Positions 28,992 through 37,472 of a stretch of 64,000 nt of DNA are shown here, in pieces. The stretch is taken from assembly GCA_965248915.1 (NCBI GenBank), contig OZ252216.1, positions 2,852,001-2,916,000 of the forward strand, given 5' to 3'. The position numbers were made by a program, and so were the translations under genes. Position 1 is the stretch's first letter. Each line of letters opens with the position of its first letter. Below the pieces are notes generated by a model. That model was not told the origin of the DNA, searched no databases, and worked only from the letters and a program-made list of their open reading frames with translations. The DNA comes from CBDFLA01 sp965248915 (GTDB lineage Bacteria > Pseudomonadota > Alphaproteobacteria > M2410).

Positions 28992-30107
28992 ATGACGTCG
29001 ACGGACAAAACGCAACTCATCGGGCTCTCTCGCGAAGAACTGAGAGAGCAGTGCTTGCAGGCTGGCATTGCCGAGCGACAAGCCAATATGCGTGTGTCTC
29101 AATTGTGGAACTGGTTCTACCAACGCGGCGCCACTGATTTCAATGCGATGACAACCCTCTCCAAGGACCTCCGCACAAGTCTCACTGAGAAATTCACCAT
29201 CGATCGCCCCGAAATCGTCAGCGAACAGATTTCCAACGACGGCACGCGCAAATGGTTGATCAAGTTCGCCCCAGGTGTTGAGGCAGAAACTGTGTTCATC
29301 CCAGCTGACGCACGCGGAACTCTATGTGTTTCAAGTCAAGTTGGATGCACCCTCAACTGCACTTTCTGTCACACCGGAACCCAGAAACTTGTCCGCAATC
29401 TCACCGCCGGTGAAATCGTTGATCAAGTCTTGATCGCCAAAGATGCGCTGGGAGAATGGCCAGACCAAATGGAACCCCGCGAACCGCGACGCATCACCAA
29501 CATTGTCATGATGGGCATGGGTGAACCTCTCTACAATTTTGACAATGTAAAAACCGCCCTCCACATCGTGTCCGACAATGAGGGGCTCTCACTCTCCAAA
29601 CGGCGCATCACGCTTTCAACCTCTGGCGTCGTGCCAGAAATTGAGCGTTGCGGCGAAGAGATCGGGGTGATGCTGGCCATATCCCTGCACGCAGTGCGAG
29701 ACGACATCCGCGATGAACTTGTGCCGCTCAACAAGAAATACCCTTTGAAAGAACTACTAAATGCCTGCCGCAATTACCCAGGCGTCTCGAACGCTAGGCG
29801 TATTACGTTTGAGTATGTCATGCTGAAAGGCCTCAACGACAGCGTGGCAGACGCCAAGAAACTCGTACGACTGCTTGGCGGCATTCCCTCAAAGATCAAC
29901 TTGATACCGTTCAACCCTTGGCCAGGATCACCTTACGAGTGCTCCGATTGGAAACAAATTGAGGCCTTCGCCGAAGTGGTCAATCGAGCAGGATACGCCA
30001 GTCCCATTCGCACCCCGCGCGGTCGTGACATCATGGCCGCCTGCGGTCAGCTCAAGTCAGCGAGTGAAAAGGTAAGAGCATCGGCTTTGAGAAAGGCGCC
30101 CGCCTAA
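28992..30107 (+). CDS. rlmN: 23S rRNA (adenine2503-C2) / tRNA A37 methyltransferase
   Basis: A radical-SAM methylase of 371 residues acting on A2503 of 23S rRNA and A37 of some tRNAs. The cluster motif CTLNCTFCHTG has the three Cys of CxxxCxxC. The segments NIVMMGMGEPLYNFDNV and RRITLSTSGVVPEI follow, and the catalytic C-terminal Cys lies in DIMAACGQL. Length and order match RlmN rather than Cfr. It follows the IalB-family gene by 77 bases on the same strand. Confidence 0.97.
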   Translation: MTSTDKTQLIGLSREELREQCLQAGIAERQANMRVSQLWNWFYQRGATDFNAMTTLSKDLRTSLTEKFTIDRPEIVSEQISNDGTRKWLIKFAPGVEAETVFIPADARGTLCVSSQVGCTLNCTFCHTGTQKLVRNLTAGEIVDQVLIAKDALGEWPDQMEPREPRRITNIVMMGMGEPLYNFDNVKTALHIVSDNEGLSLSKRRITLSTSGVVPEIERCGEEIGVMLAISLHAVRDDIRDELVPLNKKYPLKELLNACRNYPGVSNARRITFEYVMLKGLNDSVADAKKLVRLLGGIPSKINLIPFNPWPGSPYECSDWKQIEAFAEVVNRAGYASPIRTPRGRDIMAACGQLKSASEKVRASALRKAPA

Positions 30108-30110
30108 GTC

Positions 30111-30566
30111 TTACTCGTCCAGCCGACGTGAGGGTTCTAGCGCCGCAAGCGGCGAGCCCACCCGGTCTTCGCGATCCACAACCGCTTTGCCGATCGGCCA
30201 AATCGCAAGACCCCCGAACTTCAAATGCTGCCAAGCAAAAGGAATACCGATGATCGTGATGGCAAGACCAAAGGCGGTCAGAATGTGCCCGATCGCGAGC
30301 CAAATCCCGGCAAAGAGCAACCAAACAATATTTCCAATCACGCCGAGCGCGCCCGTGCCAATATCTTCGCGGCCTGAATAATCATCCCTAGCGACAATCG
30401 TGCGCCCGAACGGCCACAGAGCAAAGATGCCCATATTGAACGCGGCACGCGCAAACGGAATACCCACAATGGTGATGATCATGATCACACCCGCGACAAA
30501 CCAAAAGACCGCCATGCATAGACCGCCAAAGATGAGCCAAAGGATGTTGAGGAGAATGTTGATCAT
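30111..30566 (-). CDS. YccF-domain inner-membrane protein
   Basis: A 151-residue membrane protein with two copies of the YccF domain, each a pair of hydrophobic segments followed by a P-F/W motif: ITIVGIPFARAAFNMGIFALWPFGR in the first half and ITIIGIPFAWQHLKFGGLAIWPIGK in the second. This duplicated arrangement is normal for the family. Function unknown. Convergent with rlmN, with stops only 3 bases apart. Confidence 0.85.
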   Translation of the reverse strand: MINILLNILWLIFGGLCMAVFWFVAGVIMIITIVGIPFARAAFNMGIFALWPFGRTIVARDDYSGREDIGTGALGVIGNIVWLLFAGIWLAIGHILTAFGLAITIIGIPFAWQHLKFGGLAIWPIGKAVVDREDRVGSPLAALEPSRRLDE

Positions 30567-30658
30567 GTGAGTGCAGATCCTTTTTGCGTCGACCCAAAGG
30601 GGTCACCAAACCGAATATAGGAACTGCCTGTCAAAATTTCTGCAAACCGGTTTGCAAA

Positions 30659-31687
30659 TCATCCCTTTTCCTGTTGGAATCGTTGGAAAACCTCGTCTTC
30701 CGCCCCATAGTCGAAGTCTTTCTCCTCGGCCTCATCCAACGATTGCCGCTCATAGTCGATGGTGCGCTGGACGGCATCTGGCAACCCAACCACGTCCTTA
30801 TATCCAAGCTGTTGACGGATCTTGGACGCGTCCGCCAACAGGTCTTGAGCCAGATCGATGATTTGAAATTCGGATGCTAGATGCTCTGGTAATTGGCGCG
30901 ATGGCAAAGGCACAATTTCCCCTGACCATGGAAAGGCATCTCCAAATGTCCGTGTCCACCCCTTCATGTCGAGCACAGTGTCGTCCATGACGTTGTAAAT
31001 CTCACCGGCTGCGTTCGGGCTTGTTGCTGCCAAGCCAATCGCGGCCGCCACATTGTCCACAAACCCAAAGGTGCTTCGCCAACCCGCGTAAGCCTCATCC
31101 AACAAAATGAACGGCCGCGCATCTGACATGCGCTTGACCACATCACGAAAACGGTGTTGCCGGTCGTCGGGACCGTAGACCATCGGCAAACGCACGATAG
31201 TGCCAGGCAACGACGACGATCCCAAAACGAGTCTCTCTATAGGGATTTTGTCATAGGCCTCAGGCCCCGCTTCTTCTTCCTTGGCATAAGGATAGAGTTT
31301 GGTGCGAAGCGGCGCTTCCTCATCCACTGGGACGGAAACCGGTCCGTCTTCTTCTTTCTTCACCAAAACCCCGTAAGCTTTGTAAACATCACAGGAACTC
31401 GCAAGCACATAGCGATCAGTTCGACCATCAAAGAATTCCAGTATGGGCCGCGTGGACGCTTCCGTCATAGCGATCATATCGATCACCACGTCTGGTCCGA
31501 TTCTGTCGATCTCATCGCCAAGACCAGGCAAATCGTCGCGCTCACCTTGAAGACCCCGTACACCTTCTGGCAAAGCTGCGACCCGCTCACCCCGGTGGAG
31601 AACATGCACCTCGTGTCCTTGAGCCAAAGCCCAAGTCGAAAGCGGGGTTCCCATGAACCCAGTGCCGCCAATGATCAGTACTTTCAC
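30659..31687 (-). CDS. NAD-dependent epimerase/dehydratase family protein
   Basis: An extended-SDR protein of 342 residues. It opens KVLIIGGTGFMGTPL (GxxGxxG NAD site), with the start at GTG 31687 directly before this strand; a longer frame to 31780 would run into the argG start and is rejected. SCDVYKAYG occupies the position of the Ser/Thr and YxxxK active site. Here Tyr is present, but the K lies elsewhere (PYAKEEE), an atypical arrangement also seen in some isoflavone-reductase-like members. Divergent from argG. Confidence 0.82.
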   Translation of the reverse strand: MKVLIIGGTGFMGTPLSTWALAQGHEVHVLHRGERVAALPEGVRGLQGERDDLPGLGDEIDRIGPDVVIDMIAMTEASTRPILEFFDGRTDRYVLASSCDVYKAYGVLVKKEEDGPVSVPVDEEAPLRTKLYPYAKEEEAGPEAYDKIPIERLVLGSSSLPGTIVRLPMVYGPDDRQHRFRDVVKRMSDARPFILLDEAYAGWRSTFGFVDNVAAAIGLAATSPNAAGEIYNVMDDTVLDMKGWTRTFGDAFPWSGEIVPLPSRQLPEHLASEFQIIDLAQDLLADASKIRQQLGYKDVVGLPDAVQRTIDYERQSLDEAEEKDFDYGAEDEVFQRFQQEKG

Positions 31688-31760
31688 GTTGAACCTTTCC
31701 CTTTTCTCTGTCGCCAATATGCCTATAGTGCCCGCGGCATAGTGACAAGGAAAGCAACCG

Positions 31761-32981
31761 ATGACGAACGACAAAATCAAGAAAGTCGTGCTCGCCTATT
31801 CCGGCGGCCTCGACACGTCGATCATCTTAAAATGGCTCGAGACCACCTATGGCTGCGAGGTGGTGACCTTCACCGCTGACCTTGGCCAAGGCGAAGAACT
31901 TGAGCCCGCACGTAAGAAAGCAGAACTGATGGGGATCAAAGAGATCTACGTCGAGGATCTGCGTGAAACTTTCGTGCGCGACTATGTCTTTCCCATGTTT
32001 CGTGCCAACGCCCTTTACGAAGGAACTTATTTGCTCGGCACGTCGATCGCCCGGCCCTTAATCGCCAAACGCCAAATCGAGATTGCAAAGGAGGTTGGCG
32101 CCGACGCCGTCTCTCACGGTGCCACTGGCAAAGGTAATGACCAAGTGCGCTTTGAGCTTGGCTACTACGCGCTTAACCCAGACATCAAAGTCATTTCACC
32201 GTGGCGGGAATGGGAGTTCGTCGGTCGCGAGGACCTGATCAAATTCGCCGAACAAAACCAGATCCCCGTCGACAAAGACAAGCGCGGCGAAGCACCCTTC
32301 TCGGTCGACGCAAATCTCCTCCACATCTCCTGCGAAGGCAAAGCACTGGAAGATCCGGCCGCTGAGGCCCAAGAGTATATGTATCAACGCTCCGTTGCAC
32401 CGGAACAAGCGCCCGACACCGCAACTGTGATTGAGGTTGAATTCAACAAAGGTGACGCGGTCGCCGTCGATGGCAAAAAGCTCACGCCCGCCACCTTGCT
32501 CACCAAACTCAATGAGTTGGGTGGCGCAAACGGCATTGGCCGAGCCGACATTGTTGAGAACCGTTTCGTGGGTATGAAATCTCGTGGTGTTTATGAGACG
32601 CCAGGTGGCACGATCCTGCTCGCAGCCCACCGCGCCATGGAAAGCCTGACCCTCGACCGCGAAGCGACCCATCTCAAAGACGAGATCATGCCGCGTTATG
32701 CCAAACTCATCTACAATGGGTTTTGGTTCTCACCGGAACGCGAAATGCTGCAAGCCTTGATCGATAAGTCGCAAGACTTTGTCACCGGCTCCGTGAAACT
32801 GAAACTCTTCAAAGGCTCAGTGAGCGTGGTTGGACGCGCCTCGCCCTATTCGCTCTATTCAGAAGAACATGTGACCTTTGAAGAAGACTCAGTTTACGAT
32901 CAGAAGGACGCCGAAGGCTTTATACGCTTGCAAGCCCTTCGCCTCCGCCTCCGCGCCAAAGCACAAGAAGTGCCGGAGTAG
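31761..32981 (+). CDS. argG: argininosuccinate synthase
   Basis: Joins citrulline and aspartate with ATP in arginine synthesis. Full length at 406 residues. The N-type ATP pyrophosphatase P-loop is LAYSGGLDTS at residues about 11-20. SHGATGKGNDQVRFE and the segment GIGRADIVENRFVGMKSRGVYETPGG are diagnostic. A TATAGT sequence about 30 bases before the ATG (in CCTATAGTGCC) could be its -10. The gene stands alone, transcribed away from the epimerase gene. Confidence 0.98.
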   Translation: MTNDKIKKVVLAYSGGLDTSIILKWLETTYGCEVVTFTADLGQGEELEPARKKAELMGIKEIYVEDLRETFVRDYVFPMFRANALYEGTYLLGTSIARPLIAKRQIEIAKEVGADAVSHGATGKGNDQVRFELGYYALNPDIKVISPWREWEFVGREDLIKFAEQNQIPVDKDKRGEAPFSVDANLLHISCEGKALEDPAAEAQEYMYQRSVAPEQAPDTATVIEVEFNKGDAVAVDGKKLTPATLLTKLNELGGANGIGRADIVENRFVGMKSRGVYETPGGTILLAAHRAMESLTLDREATHLKDEIMPRYAKLIYNGFWFSPEREMLQALIDKSQDFVTGSVKLKLFKGSVSVVGRASPYSLYSEEHVTFEEDSVYDQKDAEGFIRLQALRLRLRAKAQEVPE

Positions 32982-33006
32982 TTGTTCAAAAGCTTGGTGG
33001 GTTTTT

Positions 33007-34008
33007 CTATTCACCCGCCGGGACTGTGAGCGCTTCAAGTGATTCAAAGAGTCTCTCGAAGTGCATTTGAATCAGCGTGCCCTCAAGGACCAACTCTGCC
33101 CAAGGAAAAACGACAACTAGTAAGAGAATAAGCATGATCGCGATTGGAGCGAAGACCAGCACCTGCCCAGTCCGTGTCAATCTAACAATCCTACCTTTGA
33201 GTTGCCCAAACTCTAGTGGCTTAGGGTCTCCAGACGCATCCGTTTCATTCAGAGTATTCAGGTACTCACCCACGCCAAATCTTCTTGCAAGCCAACTGTT
33301 ATAGCCAATCAGACCAACGATAATGGGATACATCAAAACAAACAGGGCACCGAATGACAGAGCCACAATCCATGTCATCAAAATTGAGGTCTCGAGAAAA
33401 AGTCGCGTGAAATCATGCCCGAGGTTTGCGCCAGAGATAAGCACAGGAATGACACTGGCATAGTACACGCTGCCAAGCGCGAAAACAGCCGACAGAACTA
33501 CCATCAATGGCATCACTTTTATAATTTCCTTCACAGCCCATTGCTGTCTATCAGGCACCGCAACACCTCGTGGGTACGGATTGGCTTTTCCAGACAGACC
33601 GAATTGTATAGTTGGGAGTATTGCCATCAACGCTGGAATCCAAGCGCCGACAAATATGAACCCATTATCGTCGAGCAATAGTGGAAGCAACAACAATCCT
33701 GGCCACAGCCCCACTAGAGGAATGAGAAGCAGCATTCCGGGCCAGAAGGCGAAGTTCTTAACTGCCAACAAACCAAGCGCCAGCAGAACAACAAGTGCAC
33801 CCGTCACAATCAGATGAAGACTAAAGACCGGAACAAACGACGCGTGTGAGGGAATAGGGTCATCAAACAAGGCGAACAGGGGCGCCGAGTCATTGATCCC
33901 CGCCCAAATTGCCCAGCAGCCGATAGCGACATTGACCGCGCCAAGCGCCAAAAACAAAATCCGCCGCACAGGACTTTCATTCCCAACGTTCGGCTCAATC
34001 TTTTCCAT
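33007..34008 (-). CDS. polytopic membrane protein, unknown family (copy 1 of a distant pair)
   Basis: I do not recognise this 333-residue protein. It has about eight hydrophobic segments; for example RRILFLALGAVNVAIGCWAI near the N-terminus and VLVFAPIAIMLILLLVVVF near the C-terminus. A hydrophilic loop carries NSWLARRFGVGEYLNTL. It has no signal peptide or enzyme motif. Its length, order of membrane segments and several local motifs match the protein at 35975-36979. The two have the same orientation and flank a block of plus-strand genes, so they look like an old duplication. Confidence 0.6.
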   Translation of the reverse strand: MEKIEPNVGNESPVRRILFLALGAVNVAIGCWAIWAGINDSAPLFALFDDPIPSHASFVPVFSLHLIVTGALVVLLALGLLAVKNFAFWPGMLLLIPLVGLWPGLLLLPLLLDDNGFIFVGAWIPALMAILPTIQFGLSGKANPYPRGVAVPDRQQWAVKEIIKVMPLMVVLSAVFALGSVYYASVIPVLISGANLGHDFTRLFLETSILMTWIVALSFGALFVLMYPIIVGLIGYNSWLARRFGVGEYLNTLNETDASGDPKPLEFGQLKGRIVRLTRTGQVLVFAPIAIMLILLLVVVFPWAELVLEGTLIQMHFERLFESLEALTVPAGE

Positions 34009-34170
34009 CTATCTCGCCACCCAACAACTTGAACCAAGCACCTTAACTAAACCTACAGTTGAAACAAAAGGCCGTCAATACAGACCCCAGCGAGAGCGCC
34101 TTGCCATCACGGGGTGCTCCTCCTAGGCTTCAAGCCAACAAACAAAAGACAAAACCACCCGGGGGTTCTC

Positions 34171-34269
34171 ATGGCGCATCGCCCTTCCCTGTTCTTCGTG
34201 CTTATCCCTTTTCTTTTTGTCACCGCCTGCGGCCAAGAAACGGTTACATCACCTTCGGAGGATGAATGA
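34171..34269 (+). CDS. 32-residue small lipoprotein
   Basis: An ATG at 34171, 5 bases after a GGGGG run, opens a 32-codon frame ending TGA at 34267-34269. The product is a short hydrophobic signal followed by FVTAC, a good lipobox, then the tail GQETVTSPSEDE. The stop overlaps the glutathione-transferase ATG as ATGA, an arrangement that favours translational coupling. After lipidation only about 13 residues would remain, like other very short alphaproteobacterial lipoproteins. Function unknown; evidence is from frame, lipobox and coupling only. Confidence 0.5.
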   Translation: MAHRPSLFFVLIPFLFVTACGQETVTSPSEDE

Positions 34270-34891
34270 CCTACGCGCTCTACGCACGCAAAGGCTGGGG
34301 CTCTGCCATCTCAGAGGCCATGCTGGCCTACGCAAGCCTCGACTACGAACTTAGAGATCCCAAAGGCAACCGCGCCAAAGGCGTGCCTCCTTTGAAGGAA
34401 ATCAATCCTCTCGTTCAATTCCCAACCCTCGTCTGCCCGGACGGGCACATCATGACCGAAAGTGCCGCCATCCTTTTCCATATCGACGACATGGCACCAA
34501 AAGCAGGTCTCGTGCCAAAAAGAACGCGAAAGAGCGACGCGACTTTTTGCGGATACTTCTGATCATCGTCGGCGCCATCTACCCGACATTCACTTACGCC
34601 GATTTTCCCGGCAGATATGTCTCATCGAAGAAGGCGCAGACCGAACTCGTGACTTCCAGCAAACAAAAGCGCAACGAACTCTGGCTCGACATCGAAAATC
34701 TCATCGATCCAGATCCTCATGCCCTCAGCAAGCGATTCACCGGTCTTGATGTTTATGCCGCCGTAATGACCCATTGGGGTCCTCGAAGACGGTGGTTCAC
34801 AGAGCACTGTCCGAAACTGATGTCCGCCGCCAAAGCCGCCGAAGGCATCGACACACTACAGCCCGTTCTTCATAGGAATTTCAAATCATGA
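34266..34891 (+). pseudogene. glutathione S-transferase-like gene with a -1 frameshift
   Basis: The first frame reads an N-terminal thioredoxin-like GST domain (YALYARKGWGSAISEAML, then FPTLVCPDGHIMTESAAIL with the cis-Pro/ES glutathione-binding motif) and stops after 98 codons. A second frame continues the all-helical C-terminal domain from KKNAKERRDF through RILLIIVGAIYPTFTYADF to HRNFKS. The switch lies at a run of five As (34517-34521); one extra A would join the two parts into a protein of about 208 residues. The long intact second frame and the ATGA overlaps at both ends suggest a recent lesion, a sequencing error or recoding. Confidence 0.75.
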
Positions 34892-35271
34892 CAGACCCGG
34901 TCAACCACAAAGGTGGGTGTCACTGCGGTGCCGTCAAGTTCGAGGTCCGCGCGGGCGCACGCATTGAGGTGGTTGACTGCAACTGTTCCGTCTGTCGAAT
35001 GACCGGTTTCAAACACTTGATCGTGCCGAAGGAAGATTTCACGCTTCTCACCTCAGAAGAAGCGCTCACCGACTACCAGTTCGGAACCAAGACCGCCCAC
35101 CACTTGTTTTGCAAAACCTGCGGCATCAAATCTTATTACCTCCCCCGCTCACATCCAGATGGCGTGTCAGTCAATGTGAATTGCCTCGAACCGGTAACCA
35201 TCAAAGCCATGGAACTAACCCCCTTTGACGGCGCCAATTGGGAAGACGCCATCGACGACCTCACCGACTAG
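34888..35271 (+). CDS. GFA-family glutathione-binding/zinc protein
   Basis: A 127-residue protein of the GFA/CENP-V family. Zinc-ligand cysteines occur in GGCHCGAVKFEV, in DCNCSVCRMTG and in FCKTCGIKSYY, the normal pattern of two sites. Members bind glutathione adducts; the assignment as formaldehyde-activating enzyme is doubtful for many of them. Its ATG overlaps the GST-like stop (ATGA), so the two belong to one coupled unit, and a glutathione-linked role for both is reasonable. Confidence 0.9.
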   Translation: MTDPVNHKGGCHCGAVKFEVRAGARIEVVDCNCSVCRMTGFKHLIVPKEDFTLLTSEEALTDYQFGTKTAHHLFCKTCGIKSYYLPRSHPDGVSVNVNCLEPVTIKAMELTPFDGANWEDAIDDLTD

Positions 35272-35280
35272 GAGTTTCAG

Positions 35281-35397
35281 GTGCCGCAAAACATCTTTGT
35301 TCCAATGGTGTACAATAACAAAGCGCTTCCAGGAAAAGTGGAGGCCGGTTTTCCGGCCGGAAGCGCGTTAGAAAAACAGGCGTATTCGAGCTAGCCA
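35281..35397 (+). CDS. 38-codon mini-ORF resembling the DinB N-terminus
   Basis: GTG at 35281, 5 bases after AGGAG, opens a 38-codon frame ending TAG. Its first part, NIFVPMVYNNKA, matches NVFVPMAYNNAW at the start of the DinB-like protein 132 bases downstream; the DNA is alike with third-base changes. The rest does not match DinB. A 6-base-arm perfect hairpin (GGCCGG, TTTT, CCGGCC; 35343-35358) lies inside it. It may be a decayed partial duplicate of the gene start or a translated leader; there is no direct evidence of expression. Confidence 0.4.
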
Positions 35398-35412
35398 GAG
35401 GAGTTGATAGAG

Positions 35413-35970
35413 ATGACGAACGTTTTCGTGCCGATGGCATACAATAACGCCTGGGCCAACCATCGCCTGATTTCCGCATGTGAAAAACTCACCCAAGAAG
35501 AATTTGAAGCCGAACGCGTGAGTTTCTTCCCGACGCTCAAGGCAACACTCAATCACAATCTCACCGTCGACCGGTTCTATGTGGATGCCCTTGAAGGTGG
35601 CGATCTTGGCTCAGCGGCCTTCGACGAGGATGAACCTTGCGTGACACCGCGTGACCTGAAAGAAAAACAAGAGAAGGTGGACCGACGGCTCATCCAGTTC
35701 TGCAAAAGTTTGAGGCCTGACGATCACACCGCAATCACCGCCATCAATCGCGGGCCTTACGTGCAAGAAGAGCTCACCGACCGCCTGCTCCTCCATCTCT
35801 TCCAGCACCAAATTCACCACCGCGGTCAGGTCCACGCCATGCTCTCAGGCACGTCTGTCAAACCACCGCAACTCGACGAGTTTTTGATGTCTGGCGAACG
35901 CGCCCGCAACGCCCGCGCGGGGGACATGGAAGCCTTAGGTTGGACGGAAGAGGAGATTTGGGGAACCTAG
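35413..35970 (+). CDS. DinB-family putative metalloprotein
   Basis: A 185-residue four-helix protein of the DinB/YfiT-like family. The three metal-ligand histidines fit His in NHNLTVDRF and two in LFQHQIHHRGQ near residues 130-137. The ending (MEALGWTEEEIW) is usual for this subgroup. The ATG at 35413 is preferred to a TTG at 35404. Members include thiol-dependent transferases and hydrolases; the context (GST-like and GFA genes directly upstream) makes a thiol-conjugate role plausible but unproven. Confidence 0.88.
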   Translation: MTNVFVPMAYNNAWANHRLISACEKLTQEEFEAERVSFFPTLKATLNHNLTVDRFYVDALEGGDLGSAAFDEDEPCVTPRDLKEKQEKVDRRLIQFCKSLRPDDHTAITAINRGPYVQEELTDRLLLHLFQHQIHHRGQVHAMLSGTSVKPPQLDEFLMSGERARNARAGDMEALGWTEEEIWGT

Positions 35971-35974
35971 GTCA

Positions 35975-36979
35975 TCAAGGTCTGGGCTCAACAAACAGAC
36001 CATCGACTGACTCGTAGTTGTGCTCCCAGACCGCAAAGAAGAGCCGACTCAACCAACTCTCTGGATTATCAATGATGAAGAATTCAATTCCAACAATCAG
36101 AGCCAGCATCACTAAGATCGCAAGCAGCCAAATTGTGATTTGAATTCGAACTCCTGTCTTGGAGACCTTGATGTACTGTTGGCCTTGTGATGTTCTCGGC
36201 AGAAAACGGTGCTCCATGGGATGTTTCCGGTAGACCCCCACTGCAAAATGTCGAGATATCAATCCACCTGACCAGATGAAGGTCGCAAGCAATAGGATCA
36301 TCGGGAAGGTGGAAATCACCACAAACGGCGTCATCGCAATGCTGCTTGTAACGACAAGCGAAACCAATGCAATGCCAAACCCTTCGATAGGAGCAAGTCC
36401 CTTCACGAATATTGAGAACTCTATCGACGGCAATATATTGAAGACGGAAAATAAAAACGCCGAAAAAAGTACAATGAAAGGCAGAACAATAACTGGTGGC
36501 CCAGGAATCGCGGCACGCCATGGCATTGCAATTGAATCTGGGTATAGAATTTGAGGTCGTAGCCCGACGGCCGAAGATATACCATGTAACAAAGCGACTG
36601 CTGCAAGACCGGGAAAGTGCAATTCGAAGAATGGAATGACAGTCATGGTCACTCCAGCCGATATCTCCACTAAGAATCCCATCAACATCAAGAGAACGAT
36701 CAAGATCGAAAAGAACTGCCGTCTAACTGAATTCCAAAGTACGCCCAATGAGAAGACGCTCAAAATTACACTCAGCCACAAATGGATCGTCATGAGACGC
36801 ACGGCGTGCTCTGTCGGGTACGGAAGGGCAGACATCGGCGAATAGGGAACCGCGACACCAAGTGCCGCTCCAACGGCCCAGGCAAAAGCCACCACATTGA
36901 GCCCCATCAGGATGAACAATGTACGCTTCCGCGTCTTCGAAAGCACAGGATCGACAGGATCGATAAGTTCCACGCGCAC
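35975..36979 (-). CDS. polytopic membrane protein, unknown family (copy 2 of a distant pair)
   Basis: A 334-residue protein with about eight hydrophobic segments and no recognised domain. It starts with GTG at 36979. Similarities to the protein at 33007-34008: the opening KRTLFILMGLNVVAFAWAV against RRILFLALGAVNVAIGCWAI, the loop LISRHFAVGVY against WLARRFGVGEY, and KVSKTG against RLTRTG before the last helix. Identity is low, so they are old paralogues or two members of an unnamed family. Convergent with DinB, with a gap of 4 bases between stops. Confidence 0.6.
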   Translation of the reverse strand: MRVELIDPVDPVLSKTRKRTLFILMGLNVVAFAWAVGAALGVAVPYSPMSALPYPTEHAVRLMTIHLWLSVILSVFSLGVLWNSVRRQFFSILIVLLMLMGFLVEISAGVTMTVIPFFELHFPGLAAVALLHGISSAVGLRPQILYPDSIAMPWRAAIPGPPVIVLPFIVLFSAFLFSVFNILPSIEFSIFVKGLAPIEGFGIALVSLVVTSSIAMTPFVVISTFPMILLLATFIWSGGLISRHFAVGVYRKHPMEHRFLPRTSQGQQYIKVSKTGVRIQITIWLLAILVMLALIVGIEFFIIDNPESWLSRLFFAVWEHNYESVDGLFVEPRP

Positions 36980-37028
36980 CCCACACCAAAACCGTGAGGG
37001 GAACCCATCTCACACTAGGGAATTCTCG

Positions 37029-37250
37029 TCAAATCTCCATGGGGATCTTGGGACGGAAGAAGTTGAGGCGTAGCGCGTCAATCTTGGCGACAACTTCCGC
37101 CTCAAGCGCACCCAACGCTTCTGCATCAACAATCTCTTGAAGCTCTTGCCGATTCTTCACGCCGAGAACGAGCGTGTCGACCCCGTCCATTTGCAAGGCA
37201 TAGCGATGGGCCAGGATGGCCGGGTTTTCCCCGAGCTCTGCACACAAGGC
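37029..37250 (-). pseudogene. detached 3' end of the aldo/keto reductase gene (direct repeat copy)
   Basis: This 222-base segment equals 38578-38799, the last 73 codons and stop of the aldo/keto reductase gene, with two differences (37041 and 37047), both silent. The repeat starts exactly at the TGA stop and ends after CACACAAGGC; beyond 37250 the sequence becomes AT-rich and unrelated. The copy has no start or cofactor site and cannot make an enzyme. It lies on the far side of the Fic gene in the same orientation as the intact gene, so the pair are direct repeats bracketing 1,327 bases. Confidence 0.95.
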
Positions 37251-37329
37251 TTTGTTATGTAACTCGCAAAAATCCCAATTTCTAGGTTTGTATAAGGTAT
37301 TTTCGGAATTATGCGGCACGAGGTGGCTT

Positions 37330-37425
37330 GTGATTCACCAGTGATTCACAAACCTATTTGTATTTCATATTTTGAGTTTTATGATTCACAAACATATTTG
37401 TGTTACATAAATGTTTGTTTATAAG
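37330..37425. promoter_or_regulatory. repeat/palindrome array and promoter before the Fic gene
   Basis: Three copies of TGATTCAC lie at 37331-37338, 37342-37349 and 37382-37389. The second and third run into near-identical palindromes: CACAAA-CCTA-TTTGTA (37347-37362) and the perfect CACAAA-CATA-TTTGTG (37387-37402). A possible promoter, TTGTGT (37398-37403), 16 bases, TATAAG (37420-37425), overlaps the second palindrome, so a bound repressor would block it. The stretch from 37251 to 37460 is markedly more AT-rich than the rest of the window. Confidence 0.55.
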
Positions 37426-37472
37426 CCACAATTGATTGCACCAATTCAACCCTTAGAATAAGATGGGTGTCC

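Noticed and set aside
37029..37319. Separate 96-residue protein at the displaced reductase end
   Set aside because: Only the last 73 codons are reductase; the first 20 or so come from the AT-rich junction, with no ribosome site or domain start.
37251..37466. IS or transposon end next to the Fic gene
   Set aside because: No terminal inverted repeats, target duplication of IS length or transposase frame; the short palindromes fit operator sites better.
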